A DNA stretch of 40,280 nt. Origin: Pseudomonas sp. UMAB-08 (GTDB taxonomy: Bacteria > Pseudomonadota > Gammaproteobacteria > Pseudomonadales > Pseudomonadaceae). How positions within the stretch are numbered: position 1 is the stretch's first letter; every line of letters begins with the position of its first letter. Under the pieces are notes generated by a model. That model made no database searches, was not told the DNA's origin, and saw only the letters and a list, made by a program, of their open reading frames with translations. Below are positions 34,577 to 40,280 of the stretch, in pieces. The translations under genes were made by a program, and so were the position numbers. The stretch lies in NCBI RefSeq assembly GCF_900095225.1, contig NZ_LT607437.1:1-40280 (forward strand). Reading direction: 5' to 3'.

Positions 34577-36319
34577 TTGGATGCAACAACCATCAACAGC
34601 CTGTTCTTGATCGGCGCGTTGCTGGTGGGTGCAAGTATCCTGGTCAGCTCCATTTCTTCGCGTCTCGGCATCCCGATTCTGGTCATCATCCTCGCGGTGG
34701 GCATGGCAGCGGGCGTCGATGGCGGCGGGATCATTTTCGACAACTACCCAACGGCGTATCTGGTCGGCAACCTCGCCCTGGCGGTGATTTTGCTCGATGG
34801 CGGCTTGCGCACACGCGTCGCCAGCTTCCGGGTTGCGCTGTGGCCGGCGCTGTCATTGGCAACGGTCGGCGTCCTGATCACCACCGGGTTGACCGGGGTG
34901 GCGGCCGCATGGCTGTTTAATCTGAATTTGATTCAAGGTCTGTTGATTGGCGCGATCGTCGGCTCGACCGATGCCGCCGCGGTCTTCTCGCTGCTGGGCG
35001 GTAAAGGCCTGAACGAACGGGTTACCGCCAGCCTGGAAATCGAATCCGGCAGCAACGACCCGATGGCGGTTTTCTTGACCGTGACCCTGATCGACATGCT
35101 CGCCAGCGGCGAAACCGGTTTGCACTGGAGCCTGCTGGGGCATCTGATTCGTGAGTTTGGTATCGGCGGGATTATCGGTCTGGGCGGCGGCTGGCTGATG
35201 CTGCAACTGGTCAACCGGATCAATCTGGCAAACGGCCTGTACCCCATTCTGGTGATCAGCGGCGGGCTGGCGGTGTTTGCCCTGACCAACGCCATCCATG
35301 GCAGCGGCTTCCTGGCGGTGTACCTGTGCGGCCTGGTGCTTGGCAACCGTCCTATCCGCAGTCGCCACGGCATTCTGCACATGCTCGACGGCATGGCCTG
35401 GTTGGCGCAGATCGGCATGTTCCTGGTGCTGGGCCTGCTGGTAACGCCGCATGATTTACTGCCCATCGCCCTGCCCGCGCTGGGTCTGGCACTGTGGATG
35501 ATTCTGTTTGCCCGACCGCTGTCGGTGCTGGTCGGCCTGCTGCCATTCAAAGCGTTCCATGATCGGGAAAAAGCATTTATCGCCTGGGTCGGTCTGCGCG
35601 GCGCGGTGCCGATCATTCTCGCGGTGTTCCCGTTGATGGCCGGGTTGCCGCATGCGCAGCTGTATTTCAACCTCGCATTTTTTATCGTACTGGTCTCGCT
35701 GCTGGTCCAGGGGACGAGCCTGCCGTGGGTCGCCAAACTGCTGAAAGTTACCGTACCACCAGAACCGGCACCGATTTCACGCGCCGCACTGGAAGTGCAT
35801 GCCACCAGTGAGTGGGAACTGTTCGTTTACCGCCTGGGTGCTGAAAAATGGTGCATCGGCGCCGCCCTGCGTGAACTGAAAATGCCCGAGGGCACCCGCA
35901 TCGCGGCCCTGTTTCGGGGCCAACAACTGCTCCATCCGTCGGGTAGTACCACCCTCGAAGTCGGTGATCTGCTCTGCGTGATCGGCCATGAACATGACCT
36001 GTCTGCCCTGGGCAAGCTGTTCAGCCAGGCCCCGCAACGCGGTCTGGATTTACGTTTCTTCGGCGACTTCGTCCTCGAGGGAGACGCTCAGCTCGGGCCT
36101 GTCGCGGCATTGTACGGTTTGAAACTCGACGGCCTGGATCCGGATATGCCGCTTAGCCAATTCATCATTCAGAAGAATCGCGGCGAACCAGTGGTCGGCG
36201 ATCAGATCGAATGGAACGGTACAATTTGGACCGTTGCGGTGATGGACGGGAACAAGATCCTTAAAGTCGGCGTCAAATTTCCCGAAGGGAGCCGCCCAGG
36301 TCCTGGGTTGTTCCTCTAA
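34577..36319 (+). CDS. nhaP2: K+/H+ antiporter NhaP2 (CvrA)
   Basis: A 580-residue inner-membrane cation/proton antiporter expelling K+ in exchange for H+. The membrane domain (about 1-390, roughly 13 helices) closely follows E. coli NhaP2: SSRLGIPILVIILAVGMAAG, LALAVILLDGGLRT, GAIVGSTDAAAVFSLLGGKG, and ESGSNDPMAVFLT with the ion-site Asp residues. A TrkA_C domain (about 405-485) and a CorC_HlyC-type C-terminal domain (about 495-575) follow, both regulatory. The start is a TTG at 34577, with TGGAGT 8 bases upstream, and matches the E. coli N-terminus (MDATTI). mscK follows 35 bases downstream, so the two potassium-related genes may share a transcript. Confidence 0.93.
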   Translation: MDATTINSLFLIGALLVGASILVSSISSRLGIPILVIILAVGMAAGVDGGGIIFDNYPTAYLVGNLALAVILLDGGLRTRVASFRVALWPALSLATVGVLITTGLTGVAAAWLFNLNLIQGLLIGAIVGSTDAAAVFSLLGGKGLNERVTASLEIESGSNDPMAVFLTVTLIDMLASGETGLHWSLLGHLIREFGIGGIIGLGGGWLMLQLVNRINLANGLYPILVISGGLAVFALTNAIHGSGFLAVYLCGLVLGNRPIRSRHGILHMLDGMAWLAQIGMFLVLGLLVTPHDLLPIALPALGLALWMILFARPLSVLVGLLPFKAFHDREKAFIAWVGLRGAVPIILAVFPLMAGLPHAQLYFNLAFFIVLVSLLVQGTSLPWVAKLLKVTVPPEPAPISRAALEVHATSEWELFVYRLGAEKWCIGAALRELKMPEGTRIAALFRGQQLLHPSGSTTLEVGDLLCVIGHEHDLSALGKLFSQAPQRGLDLRFFGDFVLEGDAQLGPVAALYGLKLDGLDPDMPLSQFIIQKNRGEPVVGDQIEWNGTIWTVAVMDGNKILKVGVKFPEGSRPGPGLFL

Positions 36320-36354
36320 ACTCCCTCTCTCTTCGATCAGTTCGACCGGTACTT

Positions 36355-39300
36355 ATGCTCAACCTGCGCACTTTTTTTGTTGCCGCCCTGCTTGGGCTCT
36401 GCCTCTCTACCGTTCCCGCACAGGCTGCCGAGCCGCCCACCCGCAGTGCCGTGCAGCAAAGTCTGGATAAAATTGCCGAACGCAAATTGCCCGACGCGGA
36501 TCAAAAAGCCCTGCAACAGGTGCTTGAGCAAACCCTGACGCTGATCACCAGCAAGGAAGACGCTGAAAAGCGTCTGACCGAACTCAAACAGCAACTGAGC
36601 CAGGCTCCGCGCCAGACGACGGAAAACCAGCGCGAACTGACCCGTCTCAAAGCCAGCAAGGCTGTTCCGACGACCCAGCGTTACGCCAATCTCGACGTGC
36701 CGCCACTCGAACAATTGCTCACCGAGCGCAGTACTCAGCTCAGTGACCTGCAGAAGAGCCTGAACGACGCCAACAGCCTGACCATCACCGCCCAGACCCG
36801 CCCGGAACGGGCGCAGGCCGAGATCAGTAGCAATCAGACCCGCGCCCAGCAGATCAATAACCTCCTCAAGTCAGGCAAGGATGGCGGCAAGACCATCAGC
36901 GCCGACCAGCGCGACCAGCTCAACGCAGAATTGGCTTCGCTCAACGCCGTGACCGTATTGCGCCGTCAGGAACTGGCGGGGAACAGCCTGCTGCAGGACC
37001 TCGGCAACAGCCAGCATGACCTGTTGACCGAGCGTGTCCGCCGGCAAGAGCAGGAAATTCAAGACCTGCAAACCCTGATCAACGACAAGCGCCGGGCCCA
37101 GTCGCAACAAACCGTCACGCAACTGTCCATCGAAGCGCAAAAAGCGGGCAGCAGCAGCCTGCTGGCTACTGAAAGCGCGGCCAACCTCAAACTCTCGGAT
37201 TACCTGTTGCGCGGCACCGACCGGCTCAACGATTTGACCCAGCAAAACCTCAAGACCAAGCAACAGCTGGACAGCCTGACCCAAAGCGATCAGGCGCTGG
37301 ATGAACAGATCAACGTTCTCAAAGGCAGTCTGCTGCTGTCCAAAATCCTCTATAAACAGAAACAGGCCCTGCCGCACCTGACGCTCGACAATGGCTTGGC
37401 CGATGAAATCGCCGACATTCGCCTGTATCAATTCGAAGTCAATCAACAGCGGGAGTTGATCAGCAGCCCAAGCGCTTATGTCGAAAAGCTGCTCGCCACC
37501 CAGCCGCCAGAAGACGTTACACCGCTGCTGCGCAAAACCTTGCTTGACCTTGCGACCACCCGCAGCGATCTGCTGGAACGTTTGAACCGTGAGCTGAGCG
37601 CACTGCTCAATGAGTCCATTACCCTGCAGCTCAGTCAAAAACAGCTGGTCAGCACGGCGCTGAGCCTGCGTTCCACCCTCGACGAACAGATGTTCTGGAT
37701 TCCCAGCAACAAACCGCTGGACCTGGAATGGATAGAAGGCATCCAGCCGCGCCTGACAAAACAGCTCGCCACCCTTCCGTGGGCTTCGAGTGTCAGCGAG
37801 TTGGCAGACGGGCTGACAAGCAGACCCCTGCTGTTTCTGCCACTGCTGCTGTTGATCGGCGCACTGGTGTGGAAGCGCAAAGCGCTCTACAGCAAGCTGA
37901 ACAAATTGCACTCCGATATCGGCCACTTCAAACGCGACAGCCAATGGCAAACGCCGCTGGCGATCCTGATCAATATCTTGCTGGCCATGCCCGTGGCGCT
38001 GGGCCTGGCGTTGTGTGGCTACGCCCTGCAAATTGACGCCCGGGGGCAAAACGCCAACCTGGGCTCGGCCTTGCTACAAATCGCCCTGGCCTGGCTGGTG
38101 TTCTATACCGCTTACCGAGTTCTCGCGCCGGGCGGCGTCGCACAACTGCATTTCCGCTGGGAAAAACCGCAGGTTGAATTCCTCAGAGGCTGGATTCGCC
38201 GCCTGGGCCTGGTGGTGCTGGCGCTGGTCGCCGTCGTCGCGATGGCGGAACATCAACCTGCCGCGCTGGCCGACGACGTCCTGGGGATTGCCGTTGTTCT
38301 GACGTGCTACGCCATGATGACCTGGCTGCTAAGCCGTTTGCTGATCAGCAGCCCCACCCGCGAGAGCGCGTCGCTGTTCCGCAAAGCGATCGGCGTGATT
38401 TTCACCGCCCTGCCGATCGCCTTGTTCATCGCGGTGTGCTTCGGCTACTACTACACGGCACTGAAACTCAGTGATCGACTGATCAACACCCTGTACTTAC
38501 TGATGCTGTGGCTGGTGATCGAAGCCGCCTTCATCCGCGGCCTGGGCGTAGCGGCACGACGCCTGGCCTACCAGCGCGCCCTGAGCAAACGTCAGGCGGC
38601 CAAGGAAAGCGGCGATGGCGACACAGTGATCGAAGAGCCGACACTGGACATCGAACAGGTCAACGAACAGTCCTTGCGCCTGATTCGTCTGGCCTTGCTC
38701 GGCGGCTTCATCGGCGCGCTGTACTGGGTCTGGTCCGACCTGATCACGGTGTTCTCCTATCTGGACAACATCACCCTCTACGAATACACCAGCGGCACCG
38801 GCGCGACCATGAGCATGGTGCCGATCAGCCTCGGCGACATGATTGGCGCACTGATCATCATCTGCATCACCGTCGTACTGGCTGGCAACCTGCCTGGCCT
38901 GCTGGAAGTGCTGGTGCTGTCACGCCTGAGCCTGGCCCAGGGCAGCGCCTACGCGACGACGACCCTCCTGTCGTATGCGATTGCCGGGGTCGGTTTCGTT
39001 TCCACCCTGTCGGCGCTGGGCGTGAGTTGGGACAAGCTGCAATGGCTGGTCGCGGCACTGTCGGTCGGTTTGGGTTTCGGGATGCAGGAGATTTTCGCCA
39101 ACTTCATCTCCGGCATCATGATCCTGTTCGAACGTCCGGTGCGGATCGGCGACACCATCACCATCGGCAACCTGTCGGGCACGGTCAGCAAGATCCGTAT
39201 CCGCGCCACGACCATCACCGACTTCGACCGCAAGGACATCATTGTCCCGAACAAGACCTTCATCACCGGGCAACTGATCAACTGGTCGCTGACCGACACC

Positions 39301-39717
39301 ATCACCCGCGTCACCCTGAAACTGGGGGTCGATTACGGCTCGGACCTGGAGTTGGTGCGCAATCTGCTGCTCAAGGCCGCCCACGAAAACCCACGGGTGC
39401 TCAAAGACCCGCCGCCTATCGTGTACTTCCTGAACTTCGGCGAAAGCACCCTCGACCACGAGCTGCGCATGCACGTGCGAGACCTCGGCGACCGCAACCC
39501 GGTGCTCGACGAGATCAACCGCTTCATTAACCGAGAGTTCAAGGCACAGCACATCAACATCTCGTTCCGGCAGGTGGAGGTCTACCTCAAGAACATGCAG
39601 GGTCAGGAATACAAGATGGTGCCCATCGAAGCCGCAGAAAAAACCAGCGCTCCGGTCCCGGCGACGCCCCCTGCCGCCAAGGACGTACCCGAGCCACCGG
39701 ACATCAGGCTCGACTGA
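36355..39717 (+). CDS. mscK: Large mechanosensitive channel MscK (KefA)
   Basis: A 1120-residue channel of the MscS superfamily, which opens under membrane tension and, for MscK, in response to external K+. A signal peptide (LRTFFVAALLGLCLSTVPAQA) leads into a long periplasmic coiled-coil domain to about residue 480. About eight membrane helices then lead to the pore helix and MscS beta domain at about 890-1085 (GLGFGMQEIFANFISGIMIL, FERPVRIGDTITIGNLSGTV, NKTFITGQLINWS). A short proline/alanine-rich tail ends the protein. The length equals that of E. coli MscK. No strong ribosome site precedes the ATG, consistent with some dependence on nhaP2 translation. Confidence 0.94.
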   Translation: MLNLRTFFVAALLGLCLSTVPAQAAEPPTRSAVQQSLDKIAERKLPDADQKALQQVLEQTLTLITSKEDAEKRLTELKQQLSQAPRQTTENQRELTRLKASKAVPTTQRYANLDVPPLEQLLTERSTQLSDLQKSLNDANSLTITAQTRPERAQAEISSNQTRAQQINNLLKSGKDGGKTISADQRDQLNAELASLNAVTVLRRQELAGNSLLQDLGNSQHDLLTERVRRQEQEIQDLQTLINDKRRAQSQQTVTQLSIEAQKAGSSSLLATESAANLKLSDYLLRGTDRLNDLTQQNLKTKQQLDSLTQSDQALDEQINVLKGSLLLSKILYKQKQALPHLTLDNGLADEIADIRLYQFEVNQQRELISSPSAYVEKLLATQPPEDVTPLLRKTLLDLATTRSDLLERLNRELSALLNESITLQLSQKQLVSTALSLRSTLDEQMFWIPSNKPLDLEWIEGIQPRLTKQLATLPWASSVSELADGLTSRPLLFLPLLLLIGALVWKRKALYSKLNKLHSDIGHFKRDSQWQTPLAILINILLAMPVALGLALCGYALQIDARGQNANLGSALLQIALAWLVFYTAYRVLAPGGVAQLHFRWEKPQVEFLRGWIRRLGLVVLALVAVVAMAEHQPAALADDVLGIAVVLTCYAMMTWLLSRLLISSPTRESASLFRKAIGVIFTALPIALFIAVCFGYYYTALKLSDRLINTLYLLMLWLVIEAAFIRGLGVAARRLAYQRALSKRQAAKESGDGDTVIEEPTLDIEQVNEQSLRLIRLALLGGFIGALYWVWSDLITVFSYLDNITLYEYTSGTGATMSMVPISLGDMIGALIIICITVVLAGNLPGLLEVLVLSRLSLAQGSAYATTTLLSYAIAGVGFVSTLSALGVSWDKLQWLVAALSVGLGFGMQEIFANFISGIMILFERPVRIGDTITIGNLSGTVSKIRIRATTITDFDRKDIIVPNKTFITGQLINWSLTDTITRVTLKLGVDYGSDLELVRNLLLKAAHENPRVLKDPPPIVYFLNFGESTLDHELRMHVRDLGDRNPVLDEINRFINREFKAQHINISFRQVEVYLKNMQGQEYKMVPIEAAEKTSAPVPATPPAAKDVPEPPDIRLD

Positions 39718-39728
39718 CACGCTTAATC

Positions 39729-39756
39729 CCAGCAGAATGGTCGGACATTCTGCTGG
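39729..39756 (+). promoter_or_regulatory. Perfect 11-base hairpin reaching into the selO ribosome site
   Basis: CCAGCAGAATG (39729-39739) and CATTCTGCTGG (39746-39756) pair perfectly around a 6-base loop. The last two stem bases are the first two of the selO GGAGG (39755-39759). It could end mscK transcription, or partly hide the selO ribosome site. No T run follows. Confidence 0.5.
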
Positions 39757-39765
39757 AGGTGGCAC

Positions 39766-40280
39766 TTGAAAGCCCTCGACGAACTGACCTTCGACAACCG
39801 CTTCGCCCGCCTGGGGGATGCGTTCTCCACTTCGGTCCTGCCCGAGCCCATCGCTGATCCGCGCCTGGTAGTCGCAAGTACTGCCGCCTTGGCGCTGCTT
39901 GATCTCGATCCGGCACAGGCCGAACTGCCGGTCTTCGCCGAAATCTTCAGTGGGCACAAACTCTGGGCCGACGCCGATGCGAGGGCCATGGTGTATTCAG
40001 GTCACCAGTTCGGCGCCTACAACCCACGGTTGGGCGATGGTCGTGGCCTGCTGTTGGGCGAGGTTTACAACGACGCTGGCGAACATTGGGACTTGCACCT
40101 CAAGGGCGCCGGGCAGACCCCTTACTCACGCATGGGCGATGGCCGGGCGGTATTGCGCTCATCGATCCGCGAGTTTCTGGCCTCTGAAGCCTTGCACGCA
40201 CTGGGCATCCCCAGCAGTCGGGCCGCGTGCGTGATCGGCTCAAGCACGCCGGTATGGCGGGAGAAGCAGGAGCGCGCAGC
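39766..40280 (+). CDS. selO: Protein adenylyltransferase SelO (YdiU), 3' end cut by window edge
   Basis: SelO is a pseudokinase-fold enzyme that transfers AMP from ATP to protein Ser/Thr/Tyr residues and has been linked to redox stress. The first 171 codons are visible (family length about 485): LDELTFDNRFARLGDAF, YSGHQFGAYNPRLGDGRG, HLKGAGQTPYSRMGDGRAVL and SIREFLASEALHALGIPSSR, matching the N-terminal lobe. The start is a TTG at 39766 with GGAGG 6 bases upstream. The frame stays open to the window edge, so the catalytic Asp residues lie outside. It follows mscK by 48 bases, across a perfect hairpin. Confidence 0.94.
   Translation, partial: MKALDELTFDNRFARLGDAFSTSVLPEPIADPRLVVASTAALALLDLDPAQAELPVFAEIFSGHKLWADADARAMVYSGHQFGAYNPRLGDGRGLLLGEVYNDAGEHWDLHLKGAGQTPYSRMGDGRAVLRSSIREFLASEALHALGIPSSRAACVIGSSTPVWREKQERA

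Noticed and set aside
38508..39530. Plus-strand open frame of 340 codons in another frame within mscK
   Set aside because: It sits over the MscS core of mscK, which is clearly the coding frame. Arg/His/Pro-rich composition is typical of a shifted frame.

Overview
The window is high-GC chromosomal DNA that reads as a Pseudomonas of the fluorescens/putida type. This rests on betB-betA, a 1317-residue trifunctional PutA with a ribbon-helix-helix N-terminus facing putP, dbpA, yccS, mscK and selO, and REP-type palindromes of the 'GCGGGCAAGCCCGCTCCTAC' class between genes. I saw no tRNA, rRNA, CRISPR array, insertion sequence or phage gene.

Layout. 1-2909: the end of the choline-to-glycine-betaine operon (betB cut by the left edge, then betA). 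2972-10180, minus strand: an accessory island that looks like a type VI secretion cargo module. It holds a DUF4123 adaptor, a 1103-residue LysM-headed protein of unknown activity, and three tandem Sel1-repeat periplasmic proteins spaced exactly 1051 bases apart, all of 330 residues. 10513-15534, plus strand: an RraA-type aldolase, a TldD-like and a TldE/PmbA-like protein, and an MdtD-like exporter. 15589-18275: dbpA and a BaiN-type flavoprotein, separated by a perfect 25-base REP palindrome. 18421-20604: yccS, convergent with an orphan periplasmic solute-binding protein. 21797-25294: an ElaA acetyltransferase (plus), then on the minus strand a response regulator-PAS-GGDEF-EAL protein, a YgjP-type metalloprotease and a small winged-helix protein. 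25617-26282: a PL7 alginate lyase without a signal peptide, ending at a strong bidirectional terminator shared with putP. 26397-32298: divergent putP and putA with five GTTGCA operators between them. 32512-34314: a DmdC/FadE-type acyl-CoA dehydrogenase. 34328-34483 (minus): a small coding-like frame without a standard start codon. 34577-39717: nhaP2 and mscK. 39766 onward: the first 171 codons of selO.

How the genes fit together. Several blocks serve osmotic balance: betBA makes glycine betaine, putAP takes up and burns proline, and nhaP2-mscK handle potassium efflux and turgor. That grouping is my reading; nothing in the sequence shows co-regulation.

The most interesting region is the 2972-10180 island. 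It runs against the surrounding plus-strand genes. Its adaptor and effector overlap by 4 bases, and the effector overlaps the first Sel1 gene by 16. The 3' end of the effector gene is clearly AT-richer than its body, as expected for a polymorphic toxin whose C-terminal domain has been exchanged. The three Sel1 genes are mosaic duplicates and are the best candidates for immunity proteins. The toxic activity is not recognisable from sequence. Second in interest is the aldolase-TldD-TldE-exporter cluster.
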